From Xestospongia bergquistia (taxonomy: Eukaryota; Porifera; Demospongiae; Haplosclerida; Petrosiidae): 64,000 nt of DNA. A program made the position numbers and the translations under genes. Shown here piece by piece: positions 1 through 11,527 of this stretch (position 1 is the first letter of the stretch; the number at the start of each line of letters is the position of its first letter). The stretch lies in contig OZ014412.1 of assembly GCA_963965975.1 (NCBI GenBank), positions 6,450,501 to 6,514,500 on the forward strand, read 5' to 3'. The notes below the pieces were generated by a model that worked only from the letters and a program-made list of their open reading frames with translations, ran no database searches and was not told where the DNA came from.

Positions 1-42
1 TATATAAATTATTCCATTAATGTATTGTTGTTTTATACTTAC

Positions 43-270
43 TTTTGAATCCAATATCTCTGTATAATTTAGTGTATAATTCTGCAAAATGTCGTCTCGT
101 TCATTGATCATCTCCAATATCCAATCTACAATTGGTATAGCTCCACTAACAACGAAGTCTCCAGTCTTTGTTGTAATATATGCAAAGTGGAGAGGAATTT
201 TGTCTTCATTACCGCTGTGAGTACCAACAGAGAAATGGAGCAGAGAGCAAATAACAAGATACGATAGCAT
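43..270 (-). CDS. GABA-B-like class C receptor, exon 1 only (left copy, partial)
   Basis: Minus-strand exon of 228 nt starting at an ATG (270-268) and ending at a GTAAGT donor just left of 43; the gene continues off the left edge. It encodes a hydrophobic signal peptide (MLSYLVICSLLH...) followed by the start of a periplasmic-binding-like Venus flytrap (HFAYITTKTGDF, IPIVDWILEMIN). It has exactly the same length and splice site as exon 1 of the receptor at 59507 on the opposite strand and differs by only a few residues (for example SGNED versus SSNED, SGAIP versus SGGIP). It is head-to-head with a NOMO remnant, as in the right copy. GABA-B family membership is taken from the fuller right copy. 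Whether the rest of this copy is intact cannot be seen. Confidence 0.8.
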
Positions 271-360
271 TGTCACTGACTACTGACTGAACACACGTCA
301 TCCTGAAAATCCGCATTCTGGAATTTCATCGAAGGCGTGGCTTGTACACCACGTGAAATT

Positions 361-2426
361 CCTTGTTTTTTTCTTTCTTCTTTGTGCCTCTGTCAAGATG
401 TTCTGACCTGTAACGGTGTTGTCAGAAGCGACTATCCCATAGACTTCTCAAAAATTCATGTCAGTACTTTTATTAATCAATAGACTGATCACATAACTCT
501 CACATGATGTATACAACCAAATTGGGTATGCTTAGAGAAACAAGTGACTGTGCTCCATCTAATGGATTCTTTTTAATACCTGTCTATGATACAGTAATGA
601 ATGTCAATTATATTTCATATCTCATGGCTTTATATAGGGAGAATATACTATCAAGATAGTTCCTCCCACTGGGTGGAGTTTCAGTAAGTACTGCTCTTCT
701 AAACTTTAATAATTATTAATTTTTATGTTATAATTAAAGAGCCCTCTGAGGTTGTTGTATCAGTGGCAAGACTGATCAATGTAGTCGAGGTAAAGATATT
801 GTCTTCTATTTTACTGAGTTCTCCATTATTGGACAGGTCAATAGCACACAATGACTACAAATATTAAAATAATATATACACGCAAAAGTATTGTTCATGT
901 TGTATGCCATGTTCTAGAAACTTCTCTTGACTTGACTAAACATTGTAGATAGATTGTATATAATATGATCATACTTATAGGTGACTAATTTAGACAAGGT
1001 CAAAGGTCCCTCAGGGGTCAAAGTAGAATAGATAACCAATGATGTCATTGTAAAAGTGACAGAGACCACAACAAATGGCAGGTTAGTATGGTTGCTATGG
1101 TGACATAGGTATAGAAGAGGATCAGTTGTCTGTTATAACTCATTTTATTGTAATAAAATATATCATTATTTTTATCATTTGTTTGTACTATATGATATAC
1201 GTATTATGTATAGATTTAAGATGTCAGCTGTGTTACCTGGTAAGTATATGATAAAGGCAAGTCACTCTAAATGGACAATGCAAAAAGTATGTACATGTAT
1301 TTGGTCTGTTTTCTATTTATCCATCCATCTGCTAATCCGTCTATCCATAAATCCTTCCATTCATCCATTTATTTGTCTCCTTAGACTTCAGTCAGTATAG
1401 AAGTTACTAGTGATAATGTCACAGTACCAGCTGGATCTTTAGTTATCAAAGGCTATGACGTCAAAGTAACTATGATGTGTGATTATATTATAATGATTTA
1501 TTATTAACATAGGGTTATATACAGAGCAATGGAGAGCCATTAGCTGGAGTTCAATTCCTACTCTATCTCCAGAATGGAGATTACAGACAGTAACAGACAA
1601 AAATGGCCATTACCAGCTGGTCAATGTTAGCACTGGTACATACACTGTTAAGGTAGAGAGAGAGCATACCTTACTTGTATAATAATTACATGTAACAGGT
1701 TGAAACCAGTCATATCCAGTTTGATCCTGTTACTATTGATGTCAGTCCTACTTCACCTCAAATACCTGATCTTGTACCATCCAAGTAAGTCATTGACTCA
1801 CTGTTATCTTCTAATGTAAAGAATTACTAAAGATCTGAGTGACATCAGTCACAATAATTATTAAAATTAAAATGCTAATATAGGGGTTTGTATAACTAAT
1901 TCTGATAAGGGTTGCAGGATAATTTGATTGATATAAAGGTCATAATTAAAAGTAGTGTTTAATGATTTAAATGAATGGACTGACAGGGAGTAAGAATAAT
2001 CCTTTTAATCTCTAGGTATTCTGTATGTGGTCATGTGATGTTCACAGTTCAGTCACAGCCTTCATTTAAAGTAAGACATTCATATCATGTGACTAGCTGG
2101 TAGTCTAGTATTAATGATTTATAGACTGAGTCCCGTACTGTTGAGGTGGTATCAGACTTAGTCCCAGAGAAGGTTTTAAAGACAACCAAGCTTGATTCCA
2201 AAGGAATGTTTTGTTTCATGCTGTCACCAGGACAATATTCCATTAGAGTAAACCCCTCCCATTTTAGTTATAATTACCACTAAATATAATAGGTAGTTAT
2301 TTCTTCAGAGGAAAACAAGAGAGTTTTGTTGATGTTTCTAAAGATCCTACAGTTACCATGGAAACAAACGTAATCACAAATTTAGTTTTCAACCAGTTCT
2401 CTTCGTGGATCTTTATCATGTTTAAG
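361..2426 (+). pseudogene. NOMO (nodal modulator) 5' half, decayed
   Basis: About a dozen short exons on the plus strand match the N-terminal half of NOMO, the large ER-membrane protein with carboxypeptidase-regulatory-like (beta-sandwich) repeats. Recognisable pieces in order are QDVLTCNGVVRSDYP, LRETSDCAPSNGFFLIP, VPPTGWSF, FKMSAVLPGKYMIKA, GYIQSNGEPLAGVQFLLYL, NGHYQLVNVSTGTYTVK, YSVCGHVMFTV and KGMFCFMLSPGQYSI. It looks broken: there is an in-frame TAG in the exon near 1027, a frameshift with loss of sequence in the exon 1514-1650 (after LLYLQNG), and another frameshift in the last exon 2292-2426. No further NOMO exons follow. The final donor (2426) is phase 1, the phase expected by the first downstream exon of the right copy (58.74 kb), so the two copies together reflect one ancestral gene. 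Confidence 0.8.
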
Positions 2427-3562
2427 TGAGTACATAGGGAAATTACTGGTAACATTAATGGAATATATTAGTAATATCAGGACCCTATAACTTCATAAAA
2501 GAGTAAGAGCTGTCCAATTACATATTGCAGCATTAAGCAAGTATACTTTTTATGAATGACCATATAAGGAAATATGTAATTTGGAAGGTTATGGGGTCAT
2601 GGTAATAGAGTACCATACTTTAATGGGAAAATAATACTAGACCCTTAAATGTAAAGATTGTGGAACCTATATGTATTAATTTCACATTAAAGTATTACAT
2701 TGACCATATAAAGAAATATGTAATTTGCAAGGTTATGGTTATGGGGTCATGATAATAGATAGTGTTGTTTTGGTTAACTCTAACTAAAACTAAAATCCTT
2801 TTAGTTTAACCTATTTGACTTTTAGTTAACTAACTATAACTAACTATACATTTTTTAAAACCAAGAAAACTTAACTAAAACTAACTAAAATTAATGCAAT
2901 AATGACAAAAACTAGTCTAATTATTATAGTTAGTACTGAATTAAAACGATAAGTACCTGTACTCAATAAATACCTGTCATAACTGCATAAATAATAAACT
3001 ACTTGTATGTGATAAGTTAACATTATTTATATTTTTAAATGTCTAGGTAGCCTGCAAGGAAACACAATACTTTATTGTGAAATTAATAACGTTGTTTTTT
3101 CTATTACTTTTTAAAAATGTGATACTTGATAACTACATTTGACAATTCTTTAACACTGAGCATGACACTAAATAGTATAGTTGTCTGCTTGTGTCAAAAT
3201 ATTTGTTTTATTGTGTTAAATTCATATTATTGATGTAAACATCATTTTCACTTGTTTTATGTTACAACAAATAAAAAATAACGTGTAACTTCTGCTCATG
3301 TGAGAGAATGCAATAAAAACTTAGAAAGGGTTAAAAATTTGGATAACCTAGCAGAATACGGTAAGAAATACATTCTAACTGTAAAAGTTTAATCAATATA
3401 GGTAAAGTACTGTACTACTCTAGCTAATAAATTTGGTCTTACAAGAAAGAATATGTATGCTACTTACACCCACTACTAATTTCCGACGGACAGGTGAACA
3501 CGAATATACTATAGTATGTTCAGCATAGCATTCACAACAGTTTATCAACAAAAATATTGACT
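2427..3562. repeat. Intergenic stretch with a palindromic MITE and a TAACTA-rich repeat
   Basis: 2433-2740 is former NOMO intron shared with the right arm. Inside it, 2616-2694 is a short palindromic element (tactttaatg ... cattaaagta). The same element is present in inverted orientation at 58866-58944, and a diverged relative lies in RPS19 intron 1 at about 5293-5380. Bases 2758-2960 are rich in the motif aactaact/agttaact, and a similar stretch is found at about 62755-62880. From 2960 to 3562 I see no gene or clear element. Confidence 0.6.
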
Positions 3563-4573
3563 TTAAATTTTGTTTGGTATATATTTAACAGCAGTAATAG
3601 GCCATCCAGAATCCCAATGTTTGTAGAAAGCAGGTAATAGTATTTGTTTATAGCTTAGACTCAGAGTGTCAATGACTAAAAGAGCTGATGGCATACTGTG
3701 ATAAAATGAATCATTGATGTTGGAGGCTAGAACAAACATTGTATGACTCTCTGGATCATAAACACAGCAACCAAAATAAGTTCGTAAGTCAGAGGGAAGA
3801 TCTAGCAACTTTTCTTCAGGTTTCGGATCAGGGTGAAGTTGAGCTAGTGTTAGCTCAGTTCTATTAATAGTGAATGTTTTATTTAGTTTATGATCATAAC
3901 CTATGCATATTGGATCTGCTGGACCACTGATAAAAATGACATCACCAGTTGTGTAGTTAACACCAACACCAAATGTTTGTATGTAACTTGGCAAATAATA
4001 TATCAAATGATGCTTCTGATCAACACTGTAGGGGCCATTTACAGGACTATAATCTCCTGTATAAGGCATTTGATAATCCATATCTACATGTACTACATTG
4101 TTGGTTCCATTTTGGCTTACTCTGCACCAGTTCCATAATTGGTTCCCAGTACATATACCATATACAGCATTGTCTTGAGGGTGATAATCATAGTTCCAAA
4201 AATATTGCAAATTAGGTGGTTGGAGTGGAATATTTAATTTGATTTTTCCAGTATTCATATCTAGCGCAAGAAATTGATCCACAATACCAAGATAGACGAG
4301 TTCATTTTCTAAATCTACAGCGAAATTGTTCTCCATGAAGATAATATGAGGATATGGACAGGAATAATTCCATAATTCTGTCACTTTTCCATTCAGCTCG
4401 ATTTTGAAGAGAGAGACATGATTATAATATGATTGTTCCCGAGGATCGTCAATGCTAAGTGATTTGAATGCTAGCAGGTAGCCATTAGGTTCTATCACAT
4501 GATCATGGAGAATAACTGCATCATTAATTGTAACAAGACCACCAAGAAGAACAAAAATAAATGTAGAAGACAT
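3563..4573 (-). CDS. Secreted beta-propeller-like protein, uncharacterised
   Basis: Single-exon reading frame of 336 aa starting MSSTFIFVLLGGLVTINDA, a plausible signal peptide of about 19 residues. The mature part has several candidate N-glycosylation sites (NYS, NGT, NYT, NKT, NRT, NDS) and aromatic-rich strands such as FAVDLENELVYLGIVDQFLALDMNTGK and VYDPESHTMFVLAS. These recur in the D/N-x-x-x-x-x-hydrophobic-Y/F pattern seen in beta-propellers, so an extracellular propeller is likely. I do not recognise a named family. There is no predicted TM segment after the signal. It is divergently transcribed from RPS19 with roughly 280 bp between its ATG and the RPS19 5' UTR. Length, composition and the signal peptide support a real gene; function is unknown. 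Confidence 0.7.
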   Translation of the reverse strand: MSSTFIFVLLGGLVTINDAVILHDHVIEPNGYLLAFKSLSIDDPREQSYYNHVSLFKIELNGKVTELWNYSCPYPHIIFMENNFAVDLENELVYLGIVDQFLALDMNTGKIKLNIPLQPPNLQYFWNYDYHPQDNAVYGICTGNQLWNWCRVSQNGTNNVVHVDMDYQMPYTGDYSPVNGPYSVDQKHHLIYYLPSYIQTFGVGVNYTTGDVIFISGPADPICIGYDHKLNKTFTINRTELTLAQLHPDPKPEEKLLDLPSDLRTYFGCCVYDPESHTMFVLASNINDSFYHSMPSALLVIDTLSLSYKQILLPAFYKHWDSGWPITAVKYIPNKI

Positions 4574-4849
4574 ATTTATTTATTGCTGAGTAATATTTTC
4601 AATGAATAATGGTAGCTACTAGTGTTAATAATCTTATTAACATAACTGTGATCAAGAACAATCCTTATTAGATGAGTCATGTATCATTATGTAGACTTAT
4701 CGATAAGATAGTATTATGTATAATATTTTGTATAATAAATTATTTAATACTTCAGATTAAAACTGCATGAGTAATTAACTTTAATAATAATCTTAATTAA
4801 TTAAAATTAATTATTCTGTTTATAGTGCCTAATGCGCATGCTCAAAAAG

Positions 4850-4870
4850 CACATGTCTTTTTCAACCAAG
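4850..4870 (+). promoter_or_regulatory. Likely RPS19 transcription start with 5' TOP-like tract and first noncoding exon
   Basis: A pyrimidine run (tctttttc, 4856-4863) followed by aaccaag|gtaag suggests a short 5' UTR exon with a terminal-oligopyrimidine start, the usual arrangement in animal ribosomal protein genes. The matching acceptor is cctcag at about 4985, just upstream of the ATG at 5007. The start site itself is inferred. Confidence 0.5.
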
Positions 4871-5006
4871 GTAAGAAAATGGCGTGTACTTTGTAATTTC
4901 TTTTCTTTAATTTCCAGTATTTTATTATTCTCTAATCGTTTTTTATAAGTAATGTTTCTCTATTCTCTTCCATCATTAACCTCAGGTAGTAAGTTGAACA
5001 TACATC

Positions 5007-6467
5007 ATGCCGTTTGGAGGTGTGACAGTCAAAGACGTTGATCCTCATGAGTTTGTGAAACAATTGGCCGAATGGTTGAAACTGTAAGAATAACAACAAT
5101 AATATAGAACTATTAAATAGATAATTTAGATCTAAATTTAGATGCTGTTTAGAGTGCTAATAAGAGAACACTGGAAAATTATACACTTAGTTCTGTTAGT
5201 GCTAATGTCCAATGCAGTATAGTATTGTTCATACTATATATTTCTATATTTAATAATATTTAGTGGCTATTCATACAGTATAAGGAAGTCTATACTTTAA
5301 TGCAAAATTAATACATTTAGGTTCTAATGTTTAGGGCATAGGGTCTGGGGTATAGTATTGATCCTCATTGGAGTGTGTACTTTCCTGTGTTGTATAAAAA
5401 CCCACTACCTTAAATAATGCTATTATAGTTCTGGTATCACATGTGGTTATGCTACTTTATCGTCTATGTTCCTTGTAGGAGTGGCAAGGTCAAGTTACCA
5501 GCATACGTTGATCATGTCAAGACAGGTCCTCACAAAGAGTTGTCCCCTTATGATAAAGACTGGTATTATATTCGTGCTGCAAGTATTGCACGTCATATAT
5601 ACCTAAGAAAAGGGGTGGGGATTGGAGCTCTTGGCAAAGTCTATGGAGGTAATGTGTGTATAACATGTTGTGTGTACATGTACATATTAATTGTTAGTAT
5701 ACCACTAGGTTCCCTGACTTCTGTAGGTTAATAAACTGTGTAGATCCCATTGGCCAAGGGATCTAACTATTTTAGATTATAATCAGAATATAACAATGTC
5801 TCATTGGATATGTTCTGAGTATTGGCTGACATTTTCTATATGATATAAACTTGAAAATGGCCAATCAGATTGGTTCATTTAAGTCACATATACCATAACA
5901 CACACACAATATATATATATATATATATATATTGTGTGTGTGTGTGTGTTATGGATATATATATATTGTGATTATAATTTATATATGATATGTTCATTAG
6001 GTAAACAAAGAAGAGGGGCTAGACCAGGTATCTATAGACGAGCTAATACTGCTGTATTACGCCATATTGTCCAAAACTTGGAGAAGATGAGGATTCTAGA
6101 TAAAGACTCGACTGGGTAAGAGAGAGAGAGAGAGATCCAGGCATTGACTTGTGATGTTATTACCATGCTAATGCTGAATGGGTGTGATACCAAAATGGTT
6201 ACTAATGGGCAACCAATAATGTCATACCTTTGTGATTGATTAAAAACGACTGAAGTCACATTTATTAAATTTATCATTTGTGTATTTATTGTGTCATTAT
6301 TGATTGTGTATTTATTGTGTATTCTTTTGTCTAGTGGTCGTAAAATAACATCTGAGGGACAAAAGCACTTGGATCGTATAGCAGGACAAGTAAGTGGGTG
6401 TGTCCACTACAATGTGATTACATAATATTTTATTGTATAGGTATTAGCTAACAAGAAAAATAATTGA
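5007..6467 (+). CDS. RPS19: 40S ribosomal protein S19
   Basis: Five coding exons: 5007-5083, 5479-5648, 6001-6115, 6335-6389 and 6441-6467. They join in frame to 147 codons plus a stop; human RPS19 has 145 residues. The product begins [20 protein letters not shown], continues with [40 protein letters not shown] and [18 protein letters not shown], and ends [14 protein letters not shown]. These are the conserved eS19 blocks, including the basic patch that contacts 18S rRNA in the small-subunit head. All introns are GT-AG. Intron 1 carries a diverged copy of the palindromic element seen at 2616. Intron 2 contains a TA/GT microsatellite (about 5901-5968). Confidence 0.96.
5901..5968. repeat. Microsatellite (CA/TA/GT) in RPS19 intron 2
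   Basis: A run of cacaca, then an alternating ta tract, then gtgtgt, then a second short ta tract. It can form a hairpin because the CA and GT flanks are complementary. Confidence 0.85.
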
Positions 6468-7216
6468 ACTAGTCATTTTCATTTATTTTAAAATAAATTT
6501 ATGTTTTCAATGTTACTTCATTGAAATGAACTTCTAAAATGTTGATTAGAAGTGGAAAAGAGACGAGGCATATTTCATTTTTGATGTATTTAGTTGTACA
6601 AATGTATAAAATATTTATTGAGGGGTGTGGCACTAACACTTTTGTGAGTAGCTTTCTGATATCAAACCAGACCTTAGCAGGGACACTTACCAATATGTTA
6701 ACTATTCAGCTGGTACGTATTCAACAACCTCTTTAATTAATACATATATTATTATCACATAAGACTAACACTTACCAGAGAGATAAATAATGTATAATAG
6801 GAATGATCAAACTAGAAGGTAAATTAAAAAGATTTGAAGCTCATTCTTGCTAGTGTTTGTCTGAATCTACTTGAATTGATCATTGATCTTGATTAGATCA
6901 GCTCTTACTTGGATTGATGTTCTAGATTAAATCAACTTTTAGATTGATGATTCTAGACTAGATTTACTTGGACTGATGTTTTGGACTAGATGTAGAAGCT
7001 CTGATGTTCTGAATTGATGCAAGACACATAGGTTGCCATAGTAACTCACTGAAAACATATCACAAATACAAAACAACATTTACAATTGTAACAATACACA
7101 ATTTGTAAAATAACACACATAACTATATAAATTATTATTACATTAATATATATTATATTATATACATGATGTTAACTCTTGCATTAGTGAGTGCAAAAAT
7201 AATTAAAATGTCTAAT
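6468..7216. other. Tail-to-tail intergenic region between RPS19 and TMEM192
   Basis: No convincing gene. 6840-7020 contains degenerate repeats of a roughly 45-bp motif around cttggattgatgttctaga. The rest is AT-rich with short (ta) runs. Small open frames here have no family features. Confidence 0.5.
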
Positions 7217-10200
7217 TTATTCAATTGTTCTGGATTGTAGTTCCATTATTCTTCGGCCTAAACTAGCATTGTGTTGTTGTAAGTATCTGATCATGTCTGC
7301 CTGTCTCTCTAGTAATTCGTCCAGATCTTCTCCATCTCTGAAAGAGAGAGAGAGAGAGAGAGGTAAGCAGTTAGCTTTATCAGAAATGGTGTTACTAACC
7401 TAAATCCTACTGTAGTCAATGTAGCAGTAGGTGAATTAGAAACTGATGATGTCTCCTGGATCACGTCAGGAGGAGGTTGACGACAATTGAACAATGTAGC
7501 TTGAACTAAAGGAATAGAAAAGATACCATTTTTTTGATATGCAAGTGTCATATGACTATCATATGATACAATTATAGTATCAACAAATGTAATCACTTAG
7601 ATCATGTGAGTGTCATATGACTCATATGACATGATTATAGTATCAACAAATGTCATACTTACTGATATAATAGATTAAACAGGAAATAGATATAATCATT
7701 TCCAAGCCAACCAAAATATACATGACATGTTTTGACCTTAGATCATCTACAAGATAATGGTTCTCAGAAATATTGAAGAGGTACAATAGTGCTACAAATA
7801 TTAGAAGTAATGAAGTTCCTGTGTGTGGTGTTTGTGTGTGTGTGTGAGAGAGAGAGAGAGAGTAAAACAAAGATATATTTATCACATGACTATCATGTGA
7901 TATTATATTAGTATTTACCAGTAGAGATTGTGACAAAAGGAACTCTCCTTATGTTCTTCATTTTACGATAAAACTTGAGATAACCTTTCTTTCTCATTAC
8001 TTGATGTTGCCATTGAACTAACCTGTCTGCAACAGCAACAACCAACCAGAGAAGAGAATGAACCTGTATAGAATGGATAGATAGATGAACAATGAATGGA
8101 TAGATAGATGAACAATGAATGGACATATTGATGGATAAATGGATTGATAGGTGGACAAATGGACAAATGTTAGCATATACAACAAATATATATTATTACC
8201 ATGCATGATGAAGCCAGCACTAATCGATTTTCACAGTAACCTTTATGATGAACACAGGGTTCTGCACTGGAGTTACCAAAAGGAGTATTTGTAAGACTTA
8301 CTAAACCTCCTACATAAGTTAACTAGAGAGACAAGAAACATTAGTAGACTATAATGATCTTCATGTGTTCCTCTCTTACCAGTAGCACTGTTTCAAACAA
8401 GGAAACATAACCTGTTATAATGTGGATGTGTCTATTGGCACTGTTCTCATCAGCTGGTTGTCTTGTAACAAGTGGTGTACGATCAGTAGCATTGTCAGTG
8501 TCATCAGAGTCTTGAAATGTATACCCCTAGAACAGAGAAATAAGAGAGATAGATGGATGAATGGAAGTTAGAATGGATGGACGAATGGACAAATGGATGG
8601 ATTAATGAATGAATGGATAAAGTGATAAAAGATGTGTCCATTTTATTTAGACAAGACTAAATTCCGACAAGTCAAGAAACAAACACTCAAAGTAAGTAAA
8701 AATCTCTCTTTAAGAAAACTTTACATCATCAATAATAGGAATAAGACAACTGGTACTATACACATACAGATGTCCCCCATGTTCACAGACAGTGAGATTC
8801 AATAGTTGACTACATCATCTCTCACTATAGAGCATTTTAGTGACAGCTTGTAACAATAGTCACAGCTAATGGATACTTACAAGATTGGACATTCAGTTCT
8901 GAATGAAATATCATTTGAATTGAACTCTGAATACCTCAAAGACTATTGACACAGTTTCAAATATTTAAATTTTGAAAAATGAAATCAAATTTTATACAGC
9001 TGTTTTTTTATAAATATTTGCACAAAACACAGGTTCTATTTAGTTAATCAGAAACACTTTTATTGTGGGTTAGTGACAATATAATTCAAAGCTCTATTCA
9101 AAATTCAAAGGTAAATTGTCCATAAAGAAGTGTTTTCAATTGCACACTAAACTCTAATGATTTTAAATATTGTCAGCTGTTGTAAGTCAAAGATATCAAT
9201 ATTACTGTCAGTCAGTCTAAATGGTGTATTATAATTTATTATTACAACATAAGATGATGTAGAAATAATTTAATACTATGTTCAAAATGAATTGTAATGT
9301 TCATTTTGTGTTCAATGACAACTTGTTATCAAATTTTGATACATAATTATATTACCAAATAGTTTTGATAATAAAAATACAGTGACTACTATTACAGACA
9401 AAACTACAAATGAATTACATGATTACTTGCATATGTTAAAATGCAATGCTCTAATCAAGTGCTGTGTTTCTTCAAATATGTAAAATACACTTCATTATTT
9501 TCATAGTTCATACAACACAATAGTAAGGATATAGTAATGATAATATTGTACACCTATTTCTACTAACAAATATATTTATCTAGTCACGTGACTAATACCT
9601 CGATATACTTTTGTTTCTTTATACCACCACAAAAAGGGGACCAATCGGAACAAAAATTCTTCCAATTTTTCTTGTAATCTTCGTAAAAGTCCCTCCTGTC
9701 GTGTTTGGGACTTACAAAATACTCCAGGTCACTCATCACTCCCCCTCTCTCTCCCTACTCTTTGTGAGGGACTTGCGCAAAAACTACTTTATTTATTGTT
9801 GCAGTTAAAATAGAAGCAGCTGTAATAGTAGATCAACTTTCTTGCAATAAACTAGCAGACAGTTGACACACTAATGCACTTCCAGACAAAACTTGAGTAA
9901 AACACACACTTAAAATAAGTGCTATTTACTCGAGTCTGACTTCCTTTAACTAACAGTCACACTATATGATGTGTGCATGTTACTGATTATAGATCTAATA
10001 TACTGAACTTGTTACTAAAAATAGAACATAACTTGTGACTTGTAAATACTTTAGTCTTATGTCCTAGAGACCACGCCCAAAAGATAATAAGATGGCCTCA
10101 TAAACAACAATCTAGCTCTTGGAATATCTCCAACACAAACAAATACTACATAGACAATCACAGAAAAACAACAATCAGACTACATGTAATACTTCAATGG

Positions 10201-10620
10201 GAAATCCCATTAACAAAGAACAGTATCCAACTATCTACGTAATTATGGTCTTCTTCCCAGACTTGATCACAAGTCTGAAGATGAGAGAGTACTTCTAACA
10301 ACATTTATCAAGGGATCTTACACCTAGTATATATACAGGTACAAATGGGTTGATTTGACTAAACAAAGGTTCAAGATTCTACTTGTGTCATACCTCGTCT
10401 TATGCATCTAGTTTTGACAATAATACTAGTGTTCTATCTAGACAGACTTAGCTTAACCTTTACATAGGTAGCGGGTCTTTTAGTGTTTTGATATAGTAAA
10501 CACTTTATATAAATAAAACGTACATATATTAATATCATAATAGATCTAGAACATGTATTAATAGTTTGTATGAAGACTTACCCCACTATTATTGCCGTCT
10601 CCGTTAGCCAAACTCACCAT
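7217..10620 (-). CDS. TMEM192: Transmembrane protein 192
   Basis: Minus-strand gene of seven coding exons. Exon 1 (10582-10620, MVSLANGDGNNSG) joins in phase 0 to GYTFQDSDDTDN (about 8380-8526). Then come about 8206-8323 (LTYVGGLVSLTN), about 7919-8064 (VHSLLWLVVAVADRLVQW), about 7663-7817 (LLLIFVALLYLF...LVGLEMIISISCLIYY), about 7400-7507 and 7217-7337. The C-terminal end VGFRDGEDLDELLERQADMIRYLQQHN matches the TMEM192 signature (human [26 protein letters not shown]). TMEM192 is a small multi-pass late endosome/lysosome membrane protein, and the hydrophobic segments and the C-terminal coiled coil fit. Intron 1 is about 2 kb with nothing recognisable in it. Two acceptors (exon starts 7337 and about 7817) are preceded by CT microsatellites. 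The N-terminus is shorter and diverged from human. Confidence 0.85.
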
Positions 10621-11527
10621 CTTGGAATGAAGATCATAAGGAAGGTGTAACTTAATAGCAAAATAAACAGGGCAATAATTAGCTACTAAAATATGACCCC
10701 GGGGGCCATGCCATATTTCCTTATTTGGTATATTAACTTAAACATGGCAATATGCTTAGTCAAATTCTGTAACAACTAACCAGCATCTCATCAGTCTGCT
10801 AATGGACACATTTAAGAGAAACGCAACAAGGTGGAAATCCAGCTTCTTGTCATAGTATACATGACACTATAAATTATGCTGACACATTAAAATTTGTTAT
10901 ATACATAGAACTGTTGCCATGGCAACACAGGCTTTGATGATATCGGATTCTCACATTTTCCTATAAACGAATGAATGAATGGATGGTTTGTGAATACCAC
11001 ACTGATGAATGATAATCTTTTTTAAAACTAGAATCTGGCATAGATATTATTATAGTACTAGAGGATCCAATGAATTTGGTTAATATTTCTAAGAGCACAT
11101 TCTATGTACATTGTAGATACAGCCCTGCTTGGTGATCAGTCGATAAGATATCTATTCAAGTTCAAAATTATTTGCAGATTCTTAGTGATAATATCATCCT
11201 TATCATTCCTTACAGATAATATAATTGCAGTGACACTCATAACTATGACACCCACACAAATATAATAGTAGAGCCCTTATATCTATAGCTGACACACCAT
11301 TTGCTGATCTGCTCTTTGTCATAAGACATCCACTGGTAAGTTATAATGATAAATCACCAGCTAGTTTTTTGGTACAAGTCTTAAAGAATAATTACATTGA
11401 CATATATGAAGCCAATGTAATGAAAATATAGAAAGATTTTAAGACAGAATAAAATTAGCATTTCCTAACTATTATTATATATCAGAAAGCCATTCCTTCT
11501 TTTTTTAATTTTAGATACTCTGACAGT
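10621..11527. other. Divergent intergenic/promoter region between TMEM192 and the GCNT-like gene
   Basis: AT-rich, with one GC-rich palindromic spot (ccccgggggcc near 10697). A polypyrimidine tract ending in tttttaattttag at about 11515 suggests that the GCNT-like gene has an upstream noncoding exon in this interval. No other gene was seen. Confidence 0.45.

Larger units (their letters stand above)
1..2740. repeat. Left arm of an inverted segmental duplication
   Basis: Bases 1-560 match the reverse complement of about 59200-59757, and bases 2433-2740 match the reverse complement of about 58855-59165. Between these two matching blocks the left arm holds about 1.9 kb of NOMO exons that the right arm lacks. 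The arm includes receptor exon 1, the short divergent promoter and the NOMO 5' half. The left limit is outside the window. Confidence 0.85.

Noticed and set aside
1-560. Inverted arms as simple palindromic assembly artefact
   Set aside because: The arms differ by many substitutions, indels and reciprocal exon losses, which a duplicated-read artefact would not show; a structural misassembly still cannot be excluded from one sequence.
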